Shown one piece after another: positions 25,701 through 39,423 of a DNA stretch of 64,000 nucleotides. A program made the position numbers and the translations under genes. The notes under the pieces were generated by a model. It did no database searches. It was not told the origin of the DNA and saw only the letters and a program-made list of their open reading frames with translations. Within the stretch, counting starts at the first letter, position 1. Each line of letters begins with the position of its first letter. Source of the DNA: Aselliscus stoliczkanus (lineage: Eukaryota > Chordata > Mammalia > Chiroptera > Hipposideridae); assembly GCA_033961575.1 (NCBI GenBank), contig CM066741.1, positions 2,795,715 to 2,859,714 on the forward strand, given 5' to 3'.

Positions 25701-28700
25701 CCATGTGAGGATCGAACCAGCAACCTTGGTGTTATGAGCCTGCACTCTAACCAGCTCAGCTAACCAGCCACCCTATCCTAAGGCCACTTTATATAGGACT
25801 CTCGCCTTCTAAATGCCAGTCATTTGCAAATCGATTGCTCAGAATTCCTAATCCTTTGTTTTAGTTTAGTTTTTTATTTATAGAATTCCTAACATTTTTA
25901 CAGAAACAAAGTCAGATGCTATGTCTGGGTCCTCCAACGCTTTCATGCGTCCAGTAGCTGACCCACAGTAGCCCTGGGCCTCTGTGAACACCGAGCTCTG
26001 GGCGCTGGCGTGCGAGGGGTGGGCATAGCCTGTGGGCTGCACAGCTCACTGGGAAGCTGGCGGTGGGAGCCTGGGCACCTGAGCTTTTTCCCCAGTGAAG
26101 ACGCACTCAAAGCTGGCAGCCTGACCACCACCTGCGACCACCCTGAGGTATGCCGAGCGCTTGGTCTGAAACTTGTGTTTTGAGAGCGTCTTCCCATCTC
26201 CCTTCCTCCTTTCAGGTCAGTGACATGTTCCTGTGGCTCGTCCAGCCCTCCCTGGAGTTTATTCGCCTTCAGTGTAAATTTGTGGTGCAGACGTCTCCCA
26301 CCCACCTTGCCTTCTCCATGATGAGACTGTACTCCTCTCTGCTTGGTAGGTGCTTCCTACAAGTCTTAGGCCCGATGGGGGTCGGGTGGGCGATTTCTTC
26401 TGCTCCCACCCTGTTATTCTCCCCACGAGTGGCAGCGAGACAGGCCTTTTGGTCTGGAACAGGCAAGCCTTTGGAGTGTACACAGAGCTTGGTGGAAAGA
26501 GTCCGTGTATTTTGGCTTTAGCCTTGATCTTGGTTGATTTCCTGGGTGTTCTTGTGCGATTGCCGCATCATTCCTCAGTCGTAGGTTCCTCATCCGCACA
26601 ATGGGAGTAGTAATTCCTGTCCCCCTTTCCCAGCAAGCATATCCTGGAGGGACAAGAGTTCAGATGATGCATGTGAAAGTGCCTCAGAGAGGATTCTGAA
26701 AAAAATAAACACACAAATACCCTATAGGAGAACTGATCACAGTGGTCTATAAAACCAGGGAACTTCCCCAGGACATGGGGAGTCCGTAAACCATAGACCC
26801 ACTGGCTTCGATGTCCTGGAAACGTGCCCTATAGCTACCTCACACACATCAGATGTCGCTGAATTCTACTGGAGATGACAAAAGATGCATCCATTGGCGA
26901 ACTTTTATTGGCCACCATTTCTTTTCGAGATCTCACATAACTCAAACTCACGATGGGTCTTCTTACAACTTCTGCTACATGGCCTATTTTCTCAGGCCTT
27001 TTCTTCCAAAGGCATTAGAGGTGTAGAGAAAAATGGATCCTGGTGAACATTTAAGTGGAGACTTTCTTTGGTCAAATAGCATTTGATTTTCTAAAATTAA
27101 AATTATGGCAATTTTTTCCCCAAAGCACACCAATGGCATACAGTGTCTGTATTTGCAATGGTATTTGTAAATTGTGTATCTTCTCCCTGAGTCTGTGTCC
27201 CGTCCTTGTGTAGTGTCTCCTTCAGGAAGGCAGGCAGTGAGTGCATTGTCCCCAGCACCGAGCGACCTAATCCCTCGCCCTCCCGAGTCTATCGTTATGA
27301 ATCCTCCCAGAAAAGCTCAAATGCATACAACTCCTAAAAACCGGGGGCTGGGTTTGAACGCACGCTTATCTGATTTCAGAGCTCTCACTTTTTACTCTGT
27401 CAGTGTTAACATGCTATCAACAAGGCCTTGAGATAAGGAACACGAAATACATTTTTTAGCCTTTGAGTTTGGAATAATTTTAGAGTTACAGGAAATTGTC
27501 CAAAGGGTAGAGAGTCACATATCCCTTCACCTAGTTTTTTTATTTTTATGTATGTATGTATTTATGTATGTATGTATGTATTTATTTATTTATTATTATT
27601 ATTTTTTTTTGAAGGCAGTGTCACTGGCCCTCCTATGTGGGACCAAACCAGGGCTGCTGGCTTCCCAAGCCAGCGCTTAACCACCGCGCCCCTCGGCTGG
27701 CCCTCACCAGCTGATTTTAAACTCCAATGGTGGATCCTGCCTGCATATCTGGAGGAATCAAATCCATAAAGACAGAGAGTAGCGTGGTGGTCGCCAGATG
27801 GTCAGGGAGGGGGGTAACCCAGAGGTAGTGTGTAATGGGCACAGGGCTCCGGTTTTACAAGATGAAAAGCGTTTTGGGGATGGAAGGTGGTGATGGCTGT
27901 ATGGCAGTGAGAATATACTCATTGGTCCACTTTAAATGGTTAAGACAGTAAATTTATGTTCTATGTATTTTACCACAATAAAAAACAATAGAAAAAGATG
28001 TGTGTGGATAAGGGATTTACCAGGTGATGGCCGCTCAGCCAGTATCTGTCCTCTCGCCAGCCAACCACCCCCTCCCTGGACAAAGCCACCGTCCACGCCT
28101 GTCATACTCTGCAGCTTTTCCTGAGGTTCCCTTCTTTTGCTTGTAGATGAAATCAGGGAAATCAAAGAAGAGGACAGCGAGTCACCCGAAGGTCTGACCA
28201 GCCAGCAGCTCTTCCTCTGGCTGCAAGGCCTGTTCCTCTTTGCCTTGGTGTGGACCGTGGCCAGTACCATCAACACAGACAGCAGGAGGAAATTCGACCT
28301 CTTCTTCCGCAACCTGATCATGGGCCTGGATGACAACAACCCAAGGCCCAAAAGCGTCAAACTCACCAAAAACAACATCTTTCCAGAAAAAGGTAATTTA
28401 CTACCTGGACTTTATTTTTGGTCTCACTGTAAGTGTTTGGCTCCTGTGTTCCAAACCCAACCAAAATGTGTGAACCAAGTACGGGCTTTACGAAAGCCAA
28501 GGACGATTTTGCCTGGGTGGGTTCAGTTGTGCGGAGCTACCCAAGTATGCAGAGATAGGTGGTCCTGAAGTCCGGGTCTCGTGAGGTATTTTAAATAATT
28601 TTTTCATTTAGAAAAAGTTGCTAAAACTTTTTTTTTTACAAAATTACCCATAATCCCATTCCTCAAATTGGACCCAGGAAACAGAATGAGAAATAGTCAC

Positions 28701-29593
28701 TTTTGTTTTTCCAATTCCCTTCTAGTCCCTTTCTGTGTGTTTATATGTGTCATATCATGGTGATTATGGTATTAATATTTCTTTTAATTTTGTCATTGTA
28801 ATATAATATGATATTGAAATGTTTTTGATTTTGCTACATAAGTTATCTTCCAAATGATCACATTAGTGATCTATTACTATTTTCTTATATCTGTCACATC
28901 ATTTACTAAAAGATTTAAAGGTGTTTTCTTTTAAGTAGCTTTTACTGTTTTTTTCTTACCACCCACGTAATACATTACATAAAATTTAGAAAATACAGAG
29001 AAGGGAATAGAAGCAAACAAAGATGAGAAATGGAAGAAAATAAAGGTAATCCCACTATCCAGAAATAACCCCTTTTTATTTTCTTTTTGAGTTTTTTCTA
29101 TATTTCTATAACAAAAAGGGGATCATACTATAAATACTTTCAAATAGTCTTACTTTTTGTGATTATAAAAATGTATGTAAAGGGCCATGAGAGAACTTCC
29201 AAGGCAAATGGTGATGTATATATTGAGAGAAATTTGGGTTATGCAGACACACGCATTGGTCAAAACTCAGTGAATATACACAGATTTGTGCATTTCATTG
29301 TGTGTAAGTTTTGTATCAAAAGAAAAAAAAATAGGCAAATATTGAGCAGATAATGATATAAGTGCTGAAGTGTTTATGGGGACGTGTACAGATGCATATA
29401 ATTTACTTTGAAGTGTGTCAAAAAATAAGATGGCTTAATGGATGGGTAGAGAGATGAATAGATATGTGATAAAACAAGTAAAAAGCTCATGGTAAAATCT
29501 GAAAGATAGGCATACAGATGTTCACTGTTCATGCTTCTTTATGTTTGAAACTTTGCATAATCATAAAAACTGAATGAGGAAGTGTTGCTGCTG

Positions 29594-29628
<35 letters not shown>

Positions 29629-32600
29629 CCCCAGCACCTGGCAGCCTTCGTGTGACACATGGTCATCTGTCAGAGGACATGCGTGGAGGCCATGGACCAA
29701 TCCATGAGGGAGACAGTAGTACATTCTCCCCCTCCTTTTTTGTTGGGGGGGGGAGGGAGATTTTGTTTCTATTTTTCATTGTACTATAATAAAAATACAT
29801 ATCATAAAATTTACCCTTTTAATCATTTTTTAAGTGTACAGTTCAGTGGTATTAAATATATTCGCATTGTCGTGCAGCCCTCACCACCATCCAGCTCCCG
29901 AGTGGTTTTCAGCGTCTTCATCTTCAAACACTAGCGCCCCATTTTACTCTTTCCCCGCCCTGATGACCACTATTCTACCTTCTGTCTATAAAAGTGACTC
30001 CTCTAGAAACCTCATATACATAGACTCATACAGCATTTGCCCTGTTGTGACTAATTTATTTCACTTAGCATAATATCTTCAAAGTTCATCCGTGCTGTAG
30101 CCTGTGTCGGAATTTCCGTCCTTGTTAAAGCTGAGTAATGTTCCACCGTATGGATAGACTACATTTTGCTTATTCATCTGTTGATGGACCCTTGCGTTGC
30201 TTTCAACCTTTGGTTATTGTTAATAATGCTGCTATGAACATGAGTATGCAAATACCTGTTTGAATCTCATGTTTCCAGTTTTTTTAGAGGTATATGCCCA
30301 AAAGTGGAATTCCTGGATCATACAGTACGTCTGTGTTTAATTTTTTGAGGAACTGCCATATGTTTTCCGTATCGGTTGCACCATTGTACATTCCCACCAG
30401 CAATGAACAAGCATTCCATCGTCTCCACATCCTCATGTTTTGTTTTGTTTTGTTTTATAGTAGCCATTCTGATGGGTGTGAAGTTCATTCATAATTTTTA
30501 AGAAAAAGTATGAATAAATCATGTAATAAAAAAAGGTATAGTGGGCCGGCCGAGTGGCGCGGTGGTTAAGCGCTGGCCTGGGAAGCCAGCGGCCCTGGTT
30601 CGGGTCCCACATATGAGGGCCAGTGACACCGCCCTCAAAAAAATAAAAAAATAAAAAATAAATAAAAATTATACCTTTTTTTTTTTTTGAGGGCAGTGTC
30701 ACTGGCCCTCATATGTGGGACCTGAACCAGGGCCGCTGGCTTCCCAGGCCAGCGTTTAACCACCGCGCCACTCGGCCGGCCCAAATGTTCCCACTCTTAT
30801 CAAATCCTTCCTTTCATCCATCTGCCCTTCCATCTTCAATGTGTTTGTGTGTCTAGAGAGGGGCTAGAAGGATTGCCATCAAAAGTTATGTCTGAGTGTC
30901 AGATTCAGAGTGATTCATTGCCCCTTTATTGTTGTTGTTCTTTTCAATACTTCCTGTTAGCATTATTAAGCATAATTTAATTATTTGTATGCATAGCACC
31001 TGTCATTTGTGTATTGTACACAGCCACCAACAGTGGGGCAGTTTCACCACAGCTGTGCCAGCACCGGTAGTTATGCATTTTCAGATACCTCTATAGCTGA
31101 GGTAGTTAAATATCCCAAACAGGAAATGGAAATGCCTGGTGTGCTAATGATCTATTTTTTCCCTTTGGGTCCAGGAAGCATCTACGATTTTTATTTCCTC
31201 AAGCAAGGTAGTGGACACTGGGGCACATGGACAGAGTATATTACCAAAGAGGAGGAGACTATCCCAACTAATGCAAAGGTAAAAGAGAGGCATTGGGGGG
31301 CTAGACTAGTCAGGGGGACAGATGAGAGGGGTGGGGGCAGGGTGTAAAAGGTGCAGGGAGTAGGAGGCACAAGCTGGTAGTTACAAAAGAGTCATGGGGA
31401 TGTAACGGACAGCACAGGGAATAGAGCCAGTGACGTGGTAATAACCGTATAGTGTCGGGTGGGGACTCGATTAGCCGGGGGAATCACTTTGTAAATTATA
31501 TAAATGTCTAACCACTATGCTGTACGCTGAAATTAGTGTAAAATAATATTGAATGTCAACTATAGTTGAAAAATTTTAAAAGTGGGTAAAAGGCGGGGGA
31601 TAAGAGATTCAGATTTCCAGGTATGAACAAATAAGTCCTGGGGATGTAATGTACAACCTGCGGAATAGAGTCGGTAATATTGTGATGGGTCAAACAAACA
31701 GTAAGGGTGGAGCTGAGTGGGTGGTGAGGCTGGCACTGGGCCCTCTGAGCGCCAGGCCCCCGCTTCCTGGGCCCGGTACCAAGGCTCTCCCATGTCTCCG
31801 TGATACAGGTCTCAGAACTCATCATCCCCACCGTGGAGACGGCCCGGCAGTCCTTCTTCCTGAAAACCTACCTGGACCATGAGATTCCAATGCTGTTTGT
31901 GGGACCCACGGGCACGGGCAAATCAGCCATCACCAACAACTTCCTTCTCCACCTTCCCCAAAATACCTACCTGCCCAATTTCATCAATTTCTCCGCCAGG
32001 ACCTCGGCCAATCAGACGCAGGATATCATCATGTCCAAGCTGGATCGACGGCGGAAGGGCCTGTTTGGGCCTCCCTTCGGGAGGAAGGCAGTGGTATTTG
32101 TGGGTAAGGCATCGATCTGGACACAGCTCCCTTCTCCTTCTCCCGGCCACAGCAAGCTGGAACCTCCCTCTGTAGGGCCACGCTATTTTCTCTCAAAGAG
32201 ATAAAATATTTCTGGTTAATATAATTTAGTATTCCATCCTTCCCTCCCTCCCTCCTTTTCTTTCTTGAATTTTGCCTTTTATTTATTTATTTATTATTGG
32301 GGAACAGTGTGTTTTTCCAGGACCCATCAGCTCCAAGTCAAGGATTTGTGTCAATCTAGTTATGGAGGGTGCAGCTCAGTGGCCCATGTGGGGATCCAAC
32401 CGGCAACCTTGGTGTTATGAGCCTGCGCTCTAACCACCTGAGCTCACCGGCCGCCCCAATTTTGCCTTTTCTTTCCTCCTGCTTTCATTACCAAGTATTT
32501 GTTGACCAAGCGCAATATGCCCAATGTAAGTAAGGCACGATGAGGCCTGTTGCCTGAGGCGGCCTCCCAGCCTCTCCTGAGATGACGCTGAGCTTGTGCG

Positions 32601-35600
32601 TCAGTCCAGGTCACCCTGTCCTGAGAAGCAATTCCAGAAGAGGCCTGGGGCTCTTGCCCTCTGCACCTCCGCAAGCAACACACCCTTTGTGATAAGACCC
32701 TTATTCTATTTTGTGTCAGATAGCTATGGTAGGAGTAAATGAAGAAACCCAATGGTTGCTACATAAATATTTGTGAAATAAGCACATTGAATTTTCCCAG
32801 AATTTTCCCTGTTTACGAAGCACTTCCTCATTAATTTCAGATGGGCCTCACAACCCTGTGCGGTTATTAACCATCATTACCATGTTACTAGTCAGTTCAC
32901 TGAGGCTCCAGAAGGTTAAATACCCTGTTCAGAGTCAAACACCTAGAAAGTTCTGGCGCTGTGGCCCAAACCCAGGTGTCTTGGTGCCAAATACATTTTC
33001 CGCTATCGTACTGCTGACTCACATGGAGCTCTCCTCTCATTTAGTGATAGTAGTGCCCTACTCTGCTGGGTTATCTCATCACCTTTAAAGCATATGATTG
33101 GCAGTGGCTATTGCGTGTATTTACATCCTTGCCAGCAAACATCAGTTCTTTAAAGGCAGGGATCCTATTTTATTTTATTTTCCCTTTCTTTTTCTCCCTA
33201 TCTCCTTGCCTCCAACCTGTTGTCCCTTCCTAGTTTTGTTTTTTTTTGTTTTTTTTAAGATTTTATTGGGGAATTGGGGGAGGGGGACAGACAAGTTGCT
33301 GTCTTTTTGTTCTTCAGTCTAGTTGCAGAGGACGTTGTTTCACTGGCCCATGTTGGTATCGTCATTGCGCTCTTCCCGGATGAGGCAGATCGGTCACCGG
33401 CTTCTGGACGGTCGCTCATGGCGGCTGTTGGCAGCTCACTCCGGCTGCTGGCCACTCACTGTAGCCTATGGCAGCCCAGTGCAGCAGGGGCTGCAGCCTA
33501 CACCATCGCCGGGGCTCGCAGCCCAGCTCCAGGTGGAGCTGTTGTTAGCTGTAGAGGGCAGTGTCACTGGCCCTCATATGTGGGATCCGAACCGGGGCCG
33601 CTGGTGTCCCAAGCCAGCTCTTAACCAATGTGCCACTCAGCCAGCCCTCCCTTCCTAGTTTTAAGGTCTATCCAAAAACAGTTTTAGCTTTGAAGCCAAA
33701 CAGATGTAGATTGACATCTCACCTTTGAACCCTACGCATACTGTGACTTCATTCCCATGACCCTCAGTTCCTCACCTCTAACATCCAGGTGTCAATAATA
33801 CTATCTTCCAGGCTGGCCGAGTGGCACCGTGGCTAAGGGCTGGCTTGGGAAGCCAGCGGCCTTAGTTCAGATACCACATATGAGGGCCAGTGACACTGCT
33901 CTCTAAAAAATAATAATACTATCTTCCTTACCAAGTCATTATTTGGATTAAATGAGATAATAAGTGGAAAACTCCTAACATGTTACCTGACACAAACTGG
34001 GCCTTCAGTCAATGTCCACTGGAGAAAAATGGAAAGGCTTTCATTTTGTTGAGTGCCTTCAATGTGCAGAGACTGGGTGACAGGCTATTGGGGAAAGTCA
34101 CTTCAAGAAAGTCACAATCTATTCTTGCCATTTTGGTTTCACTCCTCAAAACCCTCATTCCAAAGCCTTGCCCCGCAGCATTAAAGTTCAGCTGTTACCT
34201 GCTGTTTGAATTAAATACTCTGCTGGCTGGGAGTCTGACTGTCATCCTCACTGTCAAAATGTCTAGCACATAGTAAGACAATCAGTATATTTTGGATAGT
34301 AAGACAATCAGTATATTTTGAATGGGAGAAAATAAATGCCTGTTTGGGGCTGCCAGCTCATGCATCCTTAAAGTCACAATGGACAGAGATCTCAGTTAGG
34401 CAGGAGAGCCTAGAGCCGAAGAAAACCTCTTCTCATGTGGCCCAAGTGTCCACTGGCTGAGCCTGGCCTGGAATGGGATTGGACATCTCGGCACGCGCTC
34501 TTCCGTGGAGGCAACACTCATCTGTCGCCTCCTGTGAGAGCAGGGGACCCCATAAACTTACAATGTGTGGCCTTGTCTTCTTTCCCCAGATGATCTCAAC
34601 ATGCCAGCCAAAGAGGTGTATGGGGCCCAGCCTCCGATCGAGCTCCTGAGGCAATGGGTTGACCACGGTTACTGGTTTGACAAGAAGGATACCGCCAAGC
34701 TGGACATCGTGGATGTGCTGCTGGTGACGGCCATGGGCCCCCCCGGGGGAGGAAGGAACGACATTACTGGTATGCGCGAGCGCAGTTCATTTCCCTTCAT
34801 TCCCCAGCAGAGCAAGACCACCTGCATAGATGGAGGCTTGGCCCAGAGCTCTGTGCTGATGGAGGGTGTTGAAAAGTGTCTCGGCTGTAGCCCGACGGGT
34901 CTGGGTCAGCCCCAGGGAGCGGCATCTGAAGACTTCATGTGGGCAGTTGTGGAAATAGGACTGGAAGATGAAAAGAGAGGAGTCTTTGGGTAGAGGAACA
35001 GCGAGTCTCAGATGAAAAGGTGGCTAGCATGTGTTGCAGGAGGGAGGCCAGATCAGAGGTTCTCAACCAGGGGTGCATGGCTATTGTGTTTGTTACAGCT
35101 GGTCAGATTGCCCGAGAGAGAACCAGTAACCCAAAGTGGCCTATGCACAATAATAACAACAAACAAGGGCTGGCCGAGTGGCTCAGTGGTTAAGAGCCCA
35201 CCCAAGAGGGCGAGCTGAGCTCTGAGCAACAGCAGTTCGATGCCCAGCCGGAGTTGAGCTGCCGCTGAGCTGCCAACAGGTGGCAGGAGGGCTCAGCTAA
35301 AACAAAACAAAACAAACAAGCAAGCAAATAAGATCCGCACCCTGCCATCTCATAATTCAGAAGTAGATTTTATTTCATGTAGAACTTTATCAGTTAAGGA
35401 TCTGTATTTTTATTGTGAGATACATCTTTGCCAGAGAATCTTAGTACCATTTCCAAACTTAAGATTCTGTGACCTTCCTGTCCGCTCTGGCATTTAGCTT
35501 TGTCATCTGTAAAATATGGAAAATGGACACGGTGATCTTATTTGGTGTATTGTATACCTAAGAATACAGACTCAAAAATGATCACTATCAAGATATACTA

Positions 35601-38600
35601 GTACAATTACTGGACATTAAAGAAAGAAACCTTTTGGGCATTTAGACAAAAAGAGCACTGATTTGTAAGAGAAATTAGATTATTTTAAGACTTTTCAACT
35701 GCAAAGCCAGAAAAATAGAATAACATATTTAAGATACTCAAGGAAATAAAATGAGAGTCAAGAATTGTGCAGCCAGCAAAGCTGACCTAAAAGGAAAACA
35801 GTTATCAACATTCAAGAACTCAGACTGTTTTTTTAGTAGCTTCTCAGGAGTCTACTAGAAAATGGGTTTCAGATGATCAAAATGACTATAAACTATATTT
35901 CAATACAGCCAACATATAGATATAGATATAACATATATAGTTAGATACATAGATATATTGATAGATATAGATATGTAAGGAGACCAAATTAATCATGGTT
36001 AATTTGGGGTAAAGAATGGATTTGGTTTGCGGGAGGTAAATGAAAGGCTATGATCGCTCTCTGTAAAAGTATTTTTGAGTTGTTTGACTATTTTACAATC
36101 ATCACATATTGCCTTTATCTTTTAAAAACAAGTTTGAGCTCAAGACTGGCACTGTAAACAGAACTGGCGTCATGGAGGATGTCTGATCTGCCCTGTGAAT
36201 ACAACAGCTAGCCATGTGTTACTCTCGAGCTCTAGAAATGTGGCTGTTCTGAGGAAACCAATTTTTAATGTTATTTCATATCATTCAAGTTTAAGTAGCC
36301 ACATGTGGCTGGAGGCTGCCATATTGGGCAGCGCAGCTCAGAACATTAAGGCAGAAGGAAACCCAGCTCTCCAGAATCCCGGAATCCCTGGGCCCAGGAG
36401 GTAAGGGTGAGTGTGTGTGTGCACACTCACGCGTGTGCGTGTTTCCAGGACGATTCACTCGCCATCTGAATATCATCTCCATCCACGCCTTTGAGGATGA
36501 CATTTTAACCAAGATTTTCAGTTCGATTGCTGACTGGCATTTTGGGAAAGGGTTTGACGTGACGTTCCTCAGGTAAGAGGTTCCCGTGACTTCCAGGGCA
36601 CTGGCATGGGGTCCTCGGTCCCGGCCACTCCTTGACTGGCCTGCCTTCCCCTTCCTCCCGAGGTATGGAAGGATGCTAGTCCAGGCTACTATGGTGATTT
36701 ACAAGGCTGCGGTGGAGAACTTCTTGCCAACGCCCCCCAAGTCACATTATGTGTTTAACCTGCGGGACTTCGCACGGGTGATCCAAGGGGTCCTGCTGTG
36801 CCCTCACACCCACCTCCAGGTCAGCCACTGTCATTTCTGTTACCAAGATCACTATACCCGTGGCTACATGGAACATACGATGATAATAGTAATGGCTAAC
36901 CTTTAGTGTGCATTTAATCTATGGCAGGCATTGTGTTGAGGATGTAGAAGCATGATCTCATTTCACCTTCACATCCACCACAGGATTTAGAAACTATTTG
37001 AGAATTACCATCCCAAGCACCCCCTCCCACTCATTGAAATGACCAACTCTGGATTTTCAGGACTTTGAAAAACTCATCCGGCTTTGGATCCATGAGATTT
37101 ATCGGGTGTTCTATGACCGTCTGATTGACGATGAGGACAGACAGGTCTTCTTCAACATGATGAAGGAAACCACCTCCAGTTGCTTCAAGCAGACCGTGGA
37201 GAAGGTCAGCCAGACCCTGGGATCATGTGGCATCAGAAATGGTCCCAAATATTGGACCAGTTAGTCTCAGACTTCAGGTTCCTTCCTGGTGGAGATTCGG
37301 CTCTGCTCCCCGAATCTCAGGAGACAGTATTGAGTCAACGAGTTCCTTGATGTGGTGATGTTATGCTTGGCCCAATTATGCTTCCCTTTCCTGGTAACTT
37401 ATGAGTTTGGATCCATTCAAAGTGTGGCTTACTATACGATGTTATTGTTTATAATTAACTTCAAAAACATTTTCAGTGTCAAATGAGTTTGTGAGTTGAG
37501 AAAGAACCATGAATTTTCATGGTTTGGTTGAGTCCCTAGTAAAGCCCAAGTGAAAGATCATCCCAGTTTCCCATTCATAAATATTTTCTCCCATTTGATA
37601 CAAGAAAAGTGGTTTTAAGCCTGTACATTGGAATCATCACCTAGTTCTAGCCCTGCTTTTAAGAAGCTGTGATTTCTCCATAGAAAAACTTCCAAAGTGT
37701 TTCATGCTGTATCCAGAGGCCAAAGGCAAAAGCATTGCCAGGTTCTAATATCAGAAAGAGCAAGTACCTTAGACACCCCTGCTCTCGGCACGGAGTGGGG
37801 ATGGTGCCTCCTTTTGATGAAGGAGCAAGTATGCTAAAAAATGGGGTCATCCTTTGATCATCCCATCTGGGGATCTTACAGTCTGACCACCAGTGTTTCA
37901 ACTCCTTAGCAAGCAGATTGACCCTCACTTTCATACTCTTCTCAAATGTCCTCTCATCAGAGACTTGACAACCATCAGATCCACATATCATGGTTCTGGG
38001 ACCCCCACCCCACCCCGTGTTGATGAACCCTGGCTTTGGAGAAGGTGCTCAGAGGAAACAAGCACACCTTCTGTGCCCTTTCCTCTGCGCCTCCCGCTGC
38101 CATCCTGGCTGAGTGCCTGGCTGAGACTTATCTGTCCCTTAGGTCCTCATCCACCTGTCGCCCACGGGAAAGATCGTCGATGACAATATCCGTAGCCTCT
38201 TCTTTGGAGATTACTTCAAACCAGAAAGCGACCCGAAAATCTACGATGAGATCACTGACCTGAAGCAGCTGACGGTGATCATGGAGTATTACCTGGAAGA
38301 GTTCAACCACGTCAGCAAGGCCCCCATGTCCTTGGTCATGTTCAGGTTCGCCATCGAGCACATCTCCAGGATCTGCAGGGTCCTGAAGCAGGACAAAGGC
38401 CACCTGCTCCTGGTGGGCATCGGGGGCAGTGGGCGGCAGAGTGCCAGCAAACTGTCCACGTTCATGAGCGCGTACGAGCTGTACCAGATTGAAATCACCA
38501 AGAGCTACTCGGGCAGCGAGTGGCGAGAGGACCTGAAGAAGGTGCTGCTGCAGGCGGGCGTGGCCTCCAAGAGCACCGTGTTCCTGTTCGCTGACAGCCA

Positions 38601-39374
38601 GATCCAGGACGAGTCCTTCATCGAGGACATCAACGTGCTTCTGAACACGGCCGACGTGCCCAACATCTTCCCTGCCGACGAGAAGGCCGAGCTGGTGGAG
38701 CAGATGCAGAGGGCAGCCAGGACCGAGGGCGGGAAGATGGACGTCACGCCCCTTTCGATGTACAACCTCTTCCTCGAGAGGGTGAAAAAGAACCTGCACA
38801 TTGTCCTGGGTAGGAAGCAGCGAACTCAGTTTCCCTTTTCCTCGGGGTGTTTCGGGGTCTCCTGAGAGCCCCAAGCCCAGGCCTCTTATGGTGATCTGAG
38901 GATTGGCCCGGCCAAGGCTCTCATCCAGGGATCGCTGCCAGGAATTCCTGGGGAAGCTTCCGGGCTCCTGAGCCACTCTTCTAAACCTGTCCCACGCTCC
39001 TCAGTTCTCTGGATTCTTCTCTGAACCCTCGCCTTCCTTTCGGTGTGTTACCCAGGTGGCCTCACGGAACCACCCCTGGAGACCTCCTCCCTGTGGATGA
39101 CATTTCCAGGCTAGCCAGAAACCCAGGGGTTGTGTTGACTCCTGCCCTCTCCTTACCATGTCCTGTCTGTTTCTACCTCCTGGCGCTCTCTCATATCCAC
39201 CCACTTTTCTCCCTCTCCACTGCCTTCGCATGGGCTAAGCCACATCATGTCACCCAGACCTCACCTCGGCAACCTTCTAACTGGTCTGTGTCCACTCTTG
39301 TCCATTCCACACCTTTCTGTTCCTGTGAGCCATGATTGGGTGTTTCTTTCATGTATTGCAGATATGATCGTTGT

Positions 39375-39423
<49 letters not shown>

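Larger units (their letters stand above)
26346..28146 (+). other. Intron 16 (1.8 kb)
   Basis: A MIR-like stretch at about 26470-26690 ('ttcctcatccgcacaatggg') is followed by unrecognised sequence to about 27450. Then come an old L1-like piece (27455-27535), a (TATG/TTTA)n run (27545-27600), a SINE-A and another L1 3' end. Confidence 0.5.

Noticed and set aside
38128..38976. Long open frame (282 codons) on the minus strand
   Set aside because: It lies exactly opposite exon 24 and extends into the intron. It has no family resemblance and is explained by the GC-rich codon usage of the real exon.
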